Origin: Ceriagrion tenellum
Taxonomy: Eukaryota; Arthropoda; Insecta; Odonata; Coenagrionidae
Direction of reading: 5' to 3'
Length of the DNA: 64,000 bases
Assembly (NCBI GenBank): GCA_963169105.1
Contig: OY720634.1
Span: 150,915,584 to 150,979,583 of the forward strand
Position 1 is the stretch's first letter. Each line of letters starts with the position of its first letter. The notes under the pieces are model-generated. The model made no database searches. It saw nothing but the letters and a program-made list of their open reading frames with translations, and was not told the DNA's origin. Of the stretch, positions 1 through 11,425 are shown piece after piece. Both the position numbers and the translations under genes were made by a program.

Positions 1-3000
1 TTGATTTATCATTTTCTCACCTTCCTCAACCTGAGAATCCTAGTGGCATGCACAGGTTAATTCTATGATCTTATAATATATCTTAATTAATATGATAAAT
101 AAATTCGGAATAAACCGAAACTCATAATAAAATGGGATGGGATAGACATCAGTTCATTCCGATGCTTAAATTATCTAAGCATATATCAAGTATCATAGGA
201 AACTCAATACGATCATTTAAATATCGTAATACAGAATGCCAAGTTTTTCATTTTACTTCATACCATACCTTTACTGCATACCATAATTTTCTTCATTAAT
301 TTTAGTGCCTTTTGTTATACAGCTGACAGCTCCAATTTATCTCAATCTACCAACAAGTCCATAATGATCACTTTTCGATGTTTAAGTTTCATCCCAGATC
401 TACTAGGTAATAACTTCACTATTAAGCTCCTTGATATTTGTAGTGTAAATCCCAATTGCACTTAGCTGGATTTCTGTGGTTTGGAAAGGGTTCACACTAA
501 CCAAGATGGAATATGTAGAAGAACTTTCTTCCTAACCTCAATGATGCCATGTCCTGAGCATGAAACAACTCCAAAAAATAGTTTATTTGGAAAGCCGTGT
601 TAGTGTGCTCCGACATCACAAAAGGAATGTCTTAAATATTTAATGCTTCCATCACCAGTGGTTAGGACTGTGAGTACTGATAAAAGAAAGAAATAGTCAA
701 TCAGGTCGCCCTACTTATCATGAGAGCACAGAGATAAGAATATTTATTTTAACCATTATAATATTATTAAAATTAAGCAAAAGTGATTATCAAAAAACAT
801 ATTCAAGCATTAGTTTGGTATAATGATACTATTATAAAACATTATATTCATATAAACACATGAAACATGTTCAATACTGAAGGAAAATTCTGGAACATCC
901 TGTGGGTGCCAACGGTTGACGGAAGACTTCCTGAACGTCCAATCTCAGGCCATTTTATAAAGTTGGACAGTGGACTCAAACAACTCGTGAGGCGATTGCT
1001 GTTCCGCTGGCGTGATTACTTAGGCTTTTATCATTTTATCAGTGTGTTGCGTTCTAAAATGCCTTGTCTAGTTACATAATGGTAATGTTATAAACTTTTC
1101 AATTTTAGTGGTTTTAATAACTTTAATAGAAGTATATCTTCCAGGTCTTCATCATTTTTCTGTTGTGTTTGTACTCCTAATTTTACTAATTCTCCAAATG
1201 TGGGATTTAGATGAATAACAAATAGGCCCTGAAGACCACAGGTAGTGAGTTAATATTCCGATGCGAGTGTAAATATTATTGTTTAAATGATACCCGTAGG
1301 CGGCACAGTACGGCGTAACTTGAATTGTTGCTGCATCTAAATCAACCTATCCAAATAATTAAAATATTTTTCTTTCTGCTACTCAATCTACCGCACTCTG
1401 CAACACTCGGTGATCACTGATTCTGCAACACTCCGATCCACCATTTAGGTGTATGGCAAGTGGTGCTATGTCATCTGCTCATATAACTATTTTATTACGT
1501 CCACATTTTTTATTCAATTCATTCACATATATTTTTATTACCGCTGGAAAACTTTGTTGATATTTCGGTCAAGATGACCAGCCCTCGGCGCAGCTAGGGC
1601 TGCAGCCCTCGGCGTCTGCAGCTAGAAGCAGGTTCCCTTACTGTCCGATTAGTTCTCACGTCGGCCGTCGAGCGCTAACCATTCATTCGCCCGGCATAAA
1701 GTTGTTTCGGATTCCCAACTTTCCTCATTTCGCGACGTTAAGGGAATTTATAATTTGTAGAGCAAAGGTAAAGTTTTTAAACAAATGCAACGACACTAAA
1801 TATGAAAAATACGCCACTAAAAGCAACATTTGCCGCCCTAAAGGAGCATCGACTGATAAAATGAGAAACCTGCTGGGAATGCTAAAACCTCTCAAGTTTC
1901 GGGGACCTGATAACGAATTTCAGCAGAAAGACCAAGGAACAAGAGGAGGAAAAGCTTCCTATCTGGAATTGCGTAGAAATTGAATCGTAACTGCGCTCAG
2001 CCATCTTTTACGGCTATTTAGGCGTACCATATCTTCACCAACACAATGTTAAGGTGTATTCTCAGACCACCACGCTATTGCTAGCAACGTTTAAATGCTA
2101 CAATAATTACTTGCCCGCACCCAGAAACCTGATTGACCTCTGCTCAGTACATGCATTAACAAACAAAACACAAAGGAGGAACTAACCCTGCATTGGCTGC
2201 AAACCATTCCATAAGGCGAATCCTGAAATACAGTCTTTTCTAATATCATCCACATTGCAATATGTAAAATAGTATTAGTAGGATTACAACTTCCGCCGCC
2301 GGTTTGCAAGCTTCCGCTTATACACGGGGCTAGGAAGAGGTGGGAGGAAAGGATGGGAAGGGAAGGTTAGCAAAACCGCAGCCCCTTCCAGGCCGACACC
2401 AATAAGGCGGATTGAGGTCAAAAGGACCTCAATTGGGCCTCCGCCTCCCCGAAGTGCTCGTATTAGTTTGGTTCCCCAAACAACAGAGACGAGTAGCCGT
2501 CGGTTCTGCTTTCGCAAAAACCTACCGCACTTCTTTGCGAACCGAGAGAGCCCGTTGCCCAAATATTTGGGATTAGGTGTCTCTCTGACTCACTTTATGG
2601 GTTGACGTCGTGTGGTATGCCGAAGTACGTCCTCGAGTCGGGGATCACCGGACCCATGGAGGGTCAATTCGGACCAATTCAGGTCAAAGCGTGAGTTCAT
2701 CCCTTCTCTCAGTAGTTATCGTCAACCCCGAGAATAAGTGGGCAGTACAGTATCCTCGTGTAATAGTAGTAATAGTTTTAATTTTTCCTGTAACCAAAAA
2801 CTCACTTCCGATTACGTACTGAAAAATTTAATCTTAGTGGTGGAAGAACATGATAGTAGCGAGATATTAATCCGTGCGTACAAATATTCAGAGTTTAAAT
2901 TTCTGGTAGTAAGCATTAAGCATTAAACACTTGACCCAGTAGAACATATAGGGATTCATTTCTCAGATACTGCTAAAATTAACGAGGGGAGTTAAAACAG

Positions 3001-5091
3001 TCAAACGTAAAACCATGAGCGTTGATTTAGCATAAAAATATTCAAGCTTCGGTGAAACTAGTGCGAGTTTTTGAGGAAACAAGTTTTGGAAATAGATTCT
3101 GCTCTGTTTACCGGAATGGCATGTTTCAAAAACTTGTTTCGTTCCCTCTGTTTCGCCAGTCCAGAAATTTTGAATTATTCCGCTGGAGATTCATCACCAA
3201 CTCCGCACTTATTTGGTCAACTTCATCAAAAAATCTTAACTGTCAATATATGCCTTGGATTAGAGGTGGGTACATGTCAATGTGGTACGATTTCGCTTTA
3301 AATTAATTGTTGTGCCAACGTTTTTAGATAGCCCAGTTGATGAATAGAACGGCGCCTCATGTATCTCCCTTGATTTTTTACGGGGGATATCGAGACAAAA
3401 GATTCAAAGCATTACGGTATGTCATCCGCGTCTCCGGAATATTAACTGCATTCGCGTCACCCATTGAATGAGACACATCTTACACCTATAGTGGTAGTGG
3501 TGCTCATTGTGCACTCCATTTGGTTGTCAGAGAAAAAAGAACACCATCGATTGGCTGCTCTTACACCCGGGTGTTACATGCCAATTGTTTGATAGAATCT
3601 TTAAGGAATTAATGATTAATTATTGCATAAATAATTTTACGGGGTCCGCTATTCTATACTTGGTCTCAGTTCCCTATTTGTGTTTCATTATCCTGCAATC
3701 GCTGGATGGATAAAAAGATCTTAAAAAATAAAAGATCGATTGTAATCTACTTTTTGATGTATTAAAGCAAAATCAGGTAGAGTAGTGAGTAAAAATATTT
3801 CCTGTTTTAAGAGTTTGAAAGAGAAAGAGAATTTAAAGGATCGTAATGAAAGATTTGAGAGGTGAGAGTTATGGAGCAATTTCTTTTGTTTAACATCATT
3901 ACAATAGGTTTTTTCCTGAATGTATAAGTTTTTGGCACATGAGTTTTTATTGTGACCCCTGGAAACACCAATAAATCTCACAATAAAAATAAAAAAATGA
4001 ACAATTACCTCACTTGTAATATAATGTGAAACTGAAAATAAATACAATCCCTGACAATGAATACAGTCCCTGAGAGAAGGCCTCTACCCCTCCCAGCAAA
4101 TGCATTTGAATTACATTATTTGACGTGTATACGATTTCCTATGGCTACAGGGTTTTTTGGCGCTTTTTATGTATCATGAGTATTATTTTATGACTCTAAT
4201 TATCATTAAAAATATCAAATAGTATCAAAATAGGTCCACTTGGAGAACAAGCAGTTTTGATTTATTTGCGCGTGTTAATGATTACATAACCAGCTCCGTT
4301 AATTGCAATTTTTTTGCAAATTTCGATAGATAACGAGAAATGTACAAACGCTAGTCATTAAGATGGCTCTAGTAATTGATATTTATTAATGTATAGTCAC
4401 CGACAAATGTAGATCTCTCAAAGACAACGAGAGGATTATAATATACTTATATAAATAATAACAACGAGGGCATATAAATTTGTTAATAATTAAAAACCTG
4501 CTATATACATTCAACAAAACAATGTAGACAAACTTCTCGGTATTGAAAAAAGATACCTCGTCAATGTACAACTTAGGAAAACAGGATATTATTCAAACAT
4601 TAAAACATAATCTTTTGCCGCATACACTGACAAGATTCACAGTAAACACTGTGTGTCGTTTCATTGCTCCCCCTTTTTTATCTCTCGCGTCCTTAAACGA
4701 TTGAGACGACTTAAAGAGAAGAGTTTTGAACATGAAACGAAAAGGTAATCTAGTCCTCAGCTTCCTTGAAAAATTGGAAGGCGAATATGAAAACCTAATT
4801 TTAAGCGTATCTTGAAAGAAACATTGTAACCCTAGTCATGATAACTAAAATCATGGCGAATTACTCTTGGAATAAAGATGCTAAAGAATACAGTCATTGT
4901 TTAAAAAGGCCTAATTTTCTTAAATTTGGACAATTTACGATTGAAAGTTCGAAAAAGTCATCCCACATGGTTGTCAAACTCTGTTTTCTCACCATTAAAT
5001 TGAATGGCTTGATTGGACAACAATGTCGTCATAGCTATAGGGATATATTTCATTCGTTGTCATGGACACATTCATTTCCTTGCTGGAAACG
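1..5091. other. Stretch without a recognised gene
   Basis: I see no gene, RNA or element that I can name in this stretch. The ORFs present are short, AT-driven and unrelated to families I know. Two GC-richer islands stand out from the AT-rich surroundings: about 1560-1720, where the motif GCAGCCCTCGGCG occurs twice, and about 2290-2700. They could be old element ends or promoter CpG islands; the sequence does not decide. Confidence 0.4.
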
Positions 5092-5210
5092 CTTAAGGTG
5101 AGACGTGCGTTGTGTTATTATGGTGATATAAAAGGAAGGCCAAGAGAACTCTTACGGTGAGACGCGCCTTGTGTTTTTGAGGTGTTAATAAAGGAAGTGA
5201 GCCCAGAGAA
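5092..5210. repeat. Two-copy tandem repeat, about 59 bp unit
   Basis: Positions 5092-5148 and 5151-5210 are imperfect direct copies. Each begins CTTA(A/C)GGTGAGACG, continues through a TTGTGTT block and ends in AGAGAA. It is a small local duplication with no coding content. Confidence 0.6.
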
Positions 5211-5497
5211 GAATAATTTGAATAAGCTGAAACTTCAAGAAAAAAGAAAATACATCCGGATATGGGTGGTTTGTGTAAGTATCGTCTCAAATATTTGTAT
5301 GTATAAAATTAAGTTCACTTAAATAAATGTAAGGCATGTTGCACATAAGAATCATCAGTCTACTGTGTTGATGTGTTATTAACGCATTTCGTGCGGCAGA
5401 ATAACATTAAAATGTTGAGCATCATGGTGCCGAATAAGGTCAAGGAAATTCAAGGAAGCAAGAAAATAACGAATTATTTGATCTCCTCTCATTGCAG

Positions 5498-5930
5498 GTT
5501 GTTGTCTAAAAAAGAATAAAGGGGACGATGATTATTTGGACGAAACTGGAGGAGAAGACGTCAAAATTCGTAGTTCACGTATTTCAACCGTTTCGACTCC
5601 TGCCCCGACCCCTCGTCCCCTGAAGTCAACAGCCACCACTGCCCTTCATTCATCCCCAAAATTGGTAAATTCCTCGTCTGTCCCCAACACTCCCCGCCGC
5701 TCCCCTTCCCTCCGACGACTCCATGATCTTCATCGCCCGACCGCTCTCCACTTCGCCATTTCCCTCCCGTCCCTTCTTCAACCAGCCCCTCCCATCCCCA
5801 AACTGAAAAACCCATCCTCACCGGTCATCGTTTCGGTTTGCACGGAAGAGGAAATTGAAGAGGTGAAGTCGTGCCAGCGTGTGGAGGAGGAGATGATTAT
5901 ACCGCCTTGGCTGTTTGGATAAATTGCCTG
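5498..5930 (+). CDS. Candidate 3'-terminal coding exon of an unrecognised host gene
   Basis: An acceptor-like tract (CTCTCATTGCAG, ending 5497) is followed by an open frame entered in phase 2 that runs to a TAA at 5920-5922. Eight bases further, CCTG|GTAAGTATT is a strong donor, so the exon would end at 5930 and the stop would lie just upstream of a 3'UTR intron. The peptide of about 141 residues starts Cys-Cys-Leu-Lys-Lys, has an acidic patch, then a Ser/Thr/Pro-rich, low-complexity basic middle and a Glu-rich end finishing PPWLFG. The Cys-Cys-Lys start would suit the cytoplasmic side of a membrane segment in an upstream exon, but that is inference. I do not recognise the family. The Pro/Ser/Thr composition could also arise by chance from the CT-rich strand. 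Confidence 0.42.
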
Positions 5931-6240
5931 GTAAGTATTGAGTTTGAGTTGTTCACTCTCGACTTTAAACGCCGTTAATTATTGTCAAAATACTTCAACC
6001 TCTGTAAAGGAACCTGCTACATTTGAAGATTTATTCCACCCATTTTTATCTCTTGATCATTAAAGAAGTCATTTAAATAGTATCATTGAATTAGGATTTT
6101 AGCACAAAAAATTGAATATTCTTATATTAGCATTGTTATACGTGCTGTATGATCTTGATCTGAAATATGAGAAAAGGCAGTATCATTAAATATAAGATAA
6201 GGAGCGCAAATAACATAAGGATTTGTGTAAATAATGTTGC

Positions 6241-6601
6241 GATTATTCAAGCAAATATTAATGATGGCATCAATGGGGGACTAGAAAAGGAGTAAATGCC
6301 AAAACATTTAATATTGAGGTATCTACATCAATAACGACCCAACCTGGTCCCTGCCAGATTCAGGCATGTTGTATTATCTCGTTCCGAAAGATAGGAAAAA
6401 GCAATCTTTTTAAACAAAAAGACTTTTTGATAACTATTTCCACAAAAATATGCAAGAATGTGTTTCATAATCTGTCGGTTATTGCTAGCAATTATAATCG
6501 ATGGCATCAACGGACAATTAGAACCAGAGAGAATGCCGAAAAATGTATTGTCTAGAGGTAACTACTCCAATTATGACCTTCCCTGGTTTTCTATTGCCCA
6601 G
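6241..6601. repeat. Diverged direct repeat, two copies about 236 bp apart
   Basis: Segments 6241-6360 and 6477-6601 align imperfectly. Shared blocks include GATGGCATCAA, GAATGCC, the run around TATCTAC/AACTACT and CCTGGT. This is probably an old tandem duplication of non-coding DNA. Confidence 0.5.
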
Positions 6602-8218
6602 AGAATGGTATTGGATTTGTATGAGTGAGATATTGTTAGATTTTTCATGTGAACATATTGTTTAGTGATTTTCCTTGATCAATAGTCAATTTTATCAATT
6701 TTTGATTAAGATAACCGTATCAATTTCCTATATTCCAACATGAAATGATTTAAGCTTTTTCTGGATAGTATTGCCATAATTTTTCACAATTTTAAATTCC
6801 ATTCAAATCAAAACATATAGATACAACTTAAAATAATTGTTTTTTTATTGTATATCCCTAAAATATATAGAAATAAAATGTTAGTTAACGATAACAAATT
6901 TTCATGCATTAGCTATTTGAAAATAGATTAAACAGGAGTCACCAATCTCTTTTTTCACTTTTACCTTACGATGGCTGAGTGATGGCCATTATTTTATGGT
7001 AATTTTCAATATTCCAACCCCTGTGGAAACACAATTCCAAAATTTAAAAAAAATTCTGATCATATGATCTACAGAATCTATGCATAAAATTGATTATAAT
7101 GGTTTTTCTAACGCTTCACTCTTTATTTCAGTGAATGAAGATCTACAAAATTTTTTATGATCCTGAACTTCAGCACGAAGAATTTTTCATCATTAAAATA
7201 CAAAATTCTCGTTACCTGATGTCAATTTTGTTCATGAAAAAGTCAAAATTTCTTGTATCCTATATTTTTCTGTTCAACAAAATTTTTGTACTCGCTTAAA
7301 TTTTTGTGCTCGCCAAAATTTTTGTGGACACATTAAAAAATGTTAACAATCTCTCTAAGTTTGTGATTTTATACCCTATCAATTAATGCAAAGCATGATG
7401 GACTTTTATTATAAATACTGTCACGGTCAATGAAAAAGTTTGTCTAAGCGCGGTTTCTCGCTTTGCGTAATCAGTTGAACATGGTTACATATACTCCATG
7501 TCTAAGGCTTTGTACGAACTTTTCTATTCCCTTCTAGAACTTTGAAAATATCCAAGAAGTAGTAAACAAATGATTTCTGTGCAAACTCGCGAATAATCCA
7601 CCCTCAGAGGAATTACAACGCTAATTTTGAAGACATTATGAATCACCAACTGTAGCTTACTTTCTGGAATGTCATCAGGCTTTTGTCGGGCGACTGCACA
7701 AGTAGCGCCAACGACCAAAGCAGGAACTAATCGGACAATAAGGGAGAGCGGAGCCAACACCGCAAGGATAGGGAGTTGCCGGGGGCTGGTCAAGACTAAC
7801 ACTCCCAATAGACTTGCACCACTAACATTAGGAAATTTGTGAGGTACAGTGAAAAGCACAACCACCGTTTACTGATAACTGGCGAGCTGCCACGCTTTGA
7901 TGGCGCCACCACTAGGAGGCACTCAAGCGCATACAGCAGGTACAGGTATGTCTCACAGGGCAGCACATACCAGGGTACGAAGGAATACATTGATATCAAC
8001 GTTATAATATTGAATTATGCACACAAAAACCAATGTAATATTAATACCTCTCCTCAGAATTCAAGAAAAAAACACACTTATATTTTTTTAAATCCAAGAA
8101 AATGCACCAATACACTCACAAAATCAATATATCCAGGAACATTAATCTAGGGAATTGGCTGGGAGGGACACGGGACCATCAACCATGGGACCATGAGACA
8201 ACGCCCATGCCAACTAGT
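6602..8218. other. Stretch without a supported gene
   Basis: AT-rich sequence with short hydrophobic ORFs on the minus strand between about 7520 and 8000. Possible splice sites there do not join in phase and I recognise no family, so no gene is called. Confidence 0.35.
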
Positions 8219-8520
8219 TTTAGCTATATTCATCTAGATCACGCCAAGTAGCTTCATATTGTATTAACTCGTCTTATCTGTGCGGGGATCAAGTCGTAGC
8301 AACTAGCCTCAACACGTTTTAGCTAGAATCATCTACATTACATCAACTAGTTTCATATTGTCTTAGCCCTTTGCTGCTGGTCCCTGTCTGGGACACGCTG
8401 CCTCGTCTCGTCATAACTCGTTTGAACTCACTAGAAGGCTTGCTTTTAGCTAGTAACAGCCTGTTTCTGCTAGATTCATCTAGAAAATGCCAAATTGCTT
8501 CGTATCTAACTATTCTCGTA
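8219..8520. repeat. Degenerate tandem repeat with TTTAGCTA...TCATCTAG core
   Basis: The core TTTAGCTA followed by ATCATCTA(G/C), a CCAA block and GCTTC(A/G)TAT recurs near 8219, 8318 and 8470. The unit is irregular (about 100-150 bp) and no coding content is seen. Confidence 0.45.
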
Positions 8521-8926
8521 TCTCTGAGAAACCATCCCTTTCACAATGAACTATTAAACTCGCCGCAACACATTACCTCATTTCGTCCTGCAACAATGTT
8601 ATTTCAACTTCAATGTAAGAAGATAAGCAAATTAATCATGCCCGCTGCATTGTAACATTTCGATGAACCATTCCATTAAGTATATACATACTAAATACAC
8701 CTTACAAAGAGAAATCTAGTTATTTCAGAGACACTTCAGGTGGCTTAGTACTGTCATGGACGACACAATAGAATTCATCGATGACATGCAGTGCTACCAG
8801 TAGCTGACCATGAAGTTACACGAACCTGTCCTTTTCGCTCTTCTCAATACATCTAAATGAAACAAATTTGAAGAAGAACAAGAGGTAACAGGAATATGAA
8901 AAAACAAAAAGGCTTATATCATTTGT

Positions 8927-9063
8927 TCAGTCTTTATTTTCTTGGTTTTTTTTTTGGTTTAAGTCTTGAATTGTAGAACATATATATGCCATGACTTTTT
9001 TACTTTCTTGCCCGAGCAGAATTACATCTGTCCCTTTCCTCTTCAGGTACTCTAAGTAAAAAT
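8927..9063 (-). CDS. Terminal exon of coiled-coil gene (exon E)
   Basis: On the minus strand an acceptor (TTATCATTGCAG) precedes an open frame ending in TGA at 8927-8929. The frame is entered with two bases, which fits the phase-1 donor of the exon at 9265-9324. The predicted C-terminus is basic and mixed helical (about 45 residues, with YLKRKGTDVILL near the start). An AATAAA overlaps the last codons and could serve as the polyadenylation signal. No named domain is recognised. The call rests on splice-site quality and matching phase with two other exons rather than on homology. Confidence 0.45.
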
Positions 9064-9264
9064 CTGCAATGATAAATATATTGGCATAAGCTTACAGAAA
9101 ATTATTAAACAATACACAGTGATCAACAGAGAGGTTGGTATGACCAACACGGGTCACCTTTGTCCTAAGCCTAAGTAATCAGGTAACATGCTTGAAATGG
9201 CATGTTATCAAAGGACTACATGCCATATGCTTTTTGACTTCTGTTTTCAGGATTATGTATATAC

Positions 9265-9324
9265 ATCTGCACAACGTTTGCGGATCCCTTCCGGCCCTCG
9301 ATTCCTCCGAAGCCCTCATTATAT
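9265..9324 (-). CDS. Small internal exon of coiled-coil gene (exon D)
   Basis: Sixty bases flanked by a polypyrimidine acceptor (TTTTCTCTTACTCTAG) and a donor (AGAT|GTATATAC) on the minus strand. Joining it to the upstream exon ending at 9426 completes a Gly/Asp codon and keeps the frame open. Joining it to the downstream exon starting at 9063 also keeps the frame open. The short peptide includes RASEESRAGRDPQT. Three consecutive phase-compatible junctions are the support; expression data are not available here. Confidence 0.42.
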
Positions 9325-9425
9325 CTAGAGTAAGAGAAAATCATTAAGAGATTTTAGTGGTTAACAATGATGATTCAGCACCTTCTCCATAACAATAAAG
9401 AATAGCATTCTGTATGATGACATAC

Positions 9426-9641
9426 CTCCCACAACATGTTCCACCTCCTCGTTCACAGCCTTCCTCACCTCTTCATGCAGCCTCTTCAAGTTTATTACTG
9501 CCTCCTGAAGATCTGCATTCTTTTTCTCCAGCTCCTCACATTTTTTCGTCAGCAGCCTCACCTGCTCACGAGACCATCTCCAGGATCCCTGGTGCTCCTC
9601 ATAATCGTTCGCAGCCGAGCCTCTCTTCCCCCTTCCTGAGG
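9426..9641 (-). CDS. Coiled-coil exon of an unrecognised host gene (exon C)
   Basis: A 216-bp minus-strand exon (exactly 72 codons) lies between a canonical acceptor (CAAACTTTTTTCAG) and a donor (GGGAG|GTATGTC). The peptide has a basic N-terminal patch, then a heptad-rich helix of about 50 residues (EQVRLLTKKCEELEKKNADL and onward) typical of a dimerising coiled coil. It is markedly more GC-rich than the flanking introns. Downstream it joins in phase to 9265-9324 and 8927-9063. The upstream exon candidate at 10975-11078 ends in phase 0 whereas this exon needs a phase-1 partner, so at least one 5' exon is unseen or the upstream call belongs elsewhere. Function unknown; a DNA-binding or scaffold role would be a guess. 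Confidence 0.55.
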
Positions 9642-9971
9642 CTGAAAAAAGTTTGCAAGCATTATTTACAAATTTCAGAGGGTGATTTAACATTGGTGCA
9701 CATCACCGCCTATTCACAAACAATCACTTTGTGTATTACATATCATAGTGAAAAGTCGAATAATTCACCATTTACAGGAAAGTATAAATCAAATCATGGA
9801 ATGGTGTTGCATGACAATGAAAAAATATGATATGCGGTTATTTTTTATTTATTAATCCAGATCAACTACACAACTATACTGAAGGTTTGCAATATGAACA
9901 TCCACAAGGTAGTTGCTGCTAGTGTGGTTAGCAGAAAAGGGATACTTAGCGAAGGCGAAGACACCAGCAAC

Positions 9972-10228
9972 TAACCATCCGATCTTCATTGCACCCTTAA
10001 TCGTTCCTGGATAGGAAAGCCTTTTAAAACTATCCCTTCCGCAATCTATATCGTTAATTTTCTGTTTATAATCAAATGAAATAATTCTTTCCGAAAACTT
10101 TTTAAACTGGAGCATCATCTTTAACCATCCGATCTTCATTGCACCCTTAATCGTTCCTGGATAGGAAAGCCTTTTAAAACTATCCCTTCCGCAATCTATC
10201 TCGTTAATTTTCTGTTTATAATCAAATC
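9972..10228. repeat. 150-bp direct duplication (second copy partial), with a third partial copy at 10708-10756
   Basis: The block starting TAACCATCCGATCTTCATTG at 9972 recurs at 10122 almost unchanged for about 107 bp. The tail of the unit (GAAATAATTC, then CTTTTT and CTGGAGCATCATC) recurs at 10708-10756, after a LINE fragment. The third copy suggests the LINE scrap sits inside, or was duplicated with, this repeat. Confidence 0.65.
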
Positions 10229-10289
10229 TACTGTAGTAAGACCCAGTTCCGAAAATTTTATTATAATCGTCGGAAAATAGGTGGACTTT

Positions 10290-10690
10290 AAATTTATGTA
10301 ATGCAGTTTACTCTACATTTAGGCTTGATTGAGATTCCCATCCCAGTTTTTGTGATAGGATCGTGACACTTAGGAGGCTATCATCACGTCCCTTCACAAT
10401 TCTCGTCGACCCTCGCTGTACTCGTTCTAGTTTAGTAATAAAGCCTTCCATTTACGGTCCCATAAAGTAACAGCGTACTCCAGACGACGTCTGACTAGGG
10501 AATGAAATACCGTTCTTTTACTTAATCATCGCAAATGCCAAGTATTCACTTTACGGATCCCAATCGATGGTTCGCTTGGACACATTTCCCGAATGTGTCC
10601 CCCCAAAGTTAGATCTTGAGTAATAGTTAGACCGAGGTATTTTATGGCTTAAAGTTCGCCATTGTATTTACATTGCATTTTGGATGATGA
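10290..10690 (-). pseudogene. Non-LTR retrotransposon RT C-terminal fragment
   Basis: The minus-strand translation shows the segment that follows the RT catalytic core in CR1/Jockey-like LINEs: a YLGLTIT box, an HIRE block, then LEYAVTLWD and a KLERVQR motif. There is at least one internal stop and the frame is short. No endonuclease or catalytic box is present, so it is a dead 3'-end scrap. It is flanked by the partial copies of the 150-bp repeat. Confidence 0.6.
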
Positions 10691-10974
10691 AGTATATAAT
10701 GGGGGATGAAATAATTCATTCCGAAAACTTTTTCAACTGGAGCATCATCTTTAACCGACTCTACAATGTTACGAACGAAAAGTTAAAGTTTAGTTCAGCA
10801 GTTTAATATTAAATATTCATGGTATAAACCTTTCTGAATCCATAGTGGTTACCAATTATCAAATGCTGGCTTTCGAGATGACTCATATAAACTTACTGCT
10901 CATACGGAAAGTTGCGACAATAACCTTTACCAAAAATGTGAGTCAAAATAATAAATAGGGTCAGAAAAAATTAC

Positions 10975-11078
10975 CATCGAGTCTTCCTCCGTATCAGAAG
11001 CGGACACCAGGGATCGTAATGGCGGCATCCTCATCCTTTTCGGCCCCATAATTTCGGACTTCAATTCATCTTCCGTGT
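10975..11078 (-). CDS. Candidate acidic internal exon (exon B)
   Basis: A 104-bp minus-strand segment has an acceptor-like AG (TTTAATTTGAG) and a donor (GATG|GTAATT). Its open frame encodes an acidic and basic low-complexity peptide (starts DTEDELKSEI, ends SDTEEDSM). It lies between the coiled-coil exon and the ORF at 11189-11362 and could belong to the same minus-strand gene. Phases do not match either neighbour directly, so it is tentative. Confidence 0.3.
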
Positions 11079-11188
11079 CTCAAATTAAAATGGTATTACA
11101 TCATATACTCCGAAGCACAATAAAATGTATTGAACATTACGCATCGCGAGTAAAATATTCTGTCGCCCATGCTAATTATATCATTTGC

Positions 11189-11362
11189 CTAATTAGCAGC
11201 TAAGGAGAGCACCCTGGCCGAAAAGAAATCTTCCTCTCCAGCCTCGCTCCATTTTATTCTAAATTTTTTATTTTTCCAATTATGAGGATCGAATCCTCGT
11301 ATGTCGGTGACAGAAACAATCACTTTCCTTCCATCATCTAGGAACTCTATGTAAGCATACAT
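11189..11362 (-). CDS. ORF resembling the N-terminus of arthropod BEN-domain proteins
   Basis: From an ATG at 11362 the minus strand encodes MYAYIEFLDDGRKVIVSV, a DIRGFDPHN block, then KKFRIKWSEAGEEDFFSARV and a stop. Many uncharacterised arthropod proteins with a BEN domain begin with an AYVEF(L/E)DDGK...V.DI..F.P...W...ARVL segment of this sort; the match is by memory of the pattern. No BEN domain is visible downstream and no clean donor follows the ARVL box, so this may be a first exon with an odd donor or a decayed copy. It lies upstream of, and on the same strand as, the coiled-coil exons. Confidence 0.38.
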   Translation of the reverse strand: MYAYIEFLDDGRKVIVSVTDIRGFDPHNWKNKKFRIKWSEAGEEDFFSARVLSLAAN

Positions 11363-11425
11363 CGCGAAGGAAATGATCGCGTTGGAAAAAAAACAACCTC
11401 CTCCACATCTGTCTGAGCTCGCCAA

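Noticed and set aside
3721..4047. 108-codon minus-strand ORF
   Set aside because: Low-complexity Phe/Ile/Ser composition driven by AT-richness; no similarity recognised.
5561..5821. Minus-strand ORF opposite the 5498-5930 exon
   Set aside because: Gly/Glu/Trp-rich shadow of a Pro/Ser-rich plus-strand frame; no independent support.
7524..7999. Two overlapping hydrophobic minus-strand ORFs resembling a membrane protein
   Set aside because: Possible donor (ATCA|GTAAAC) and acceptor (AATGTTAG) exist but the phases do not join the two open frames, and no family is recognised.
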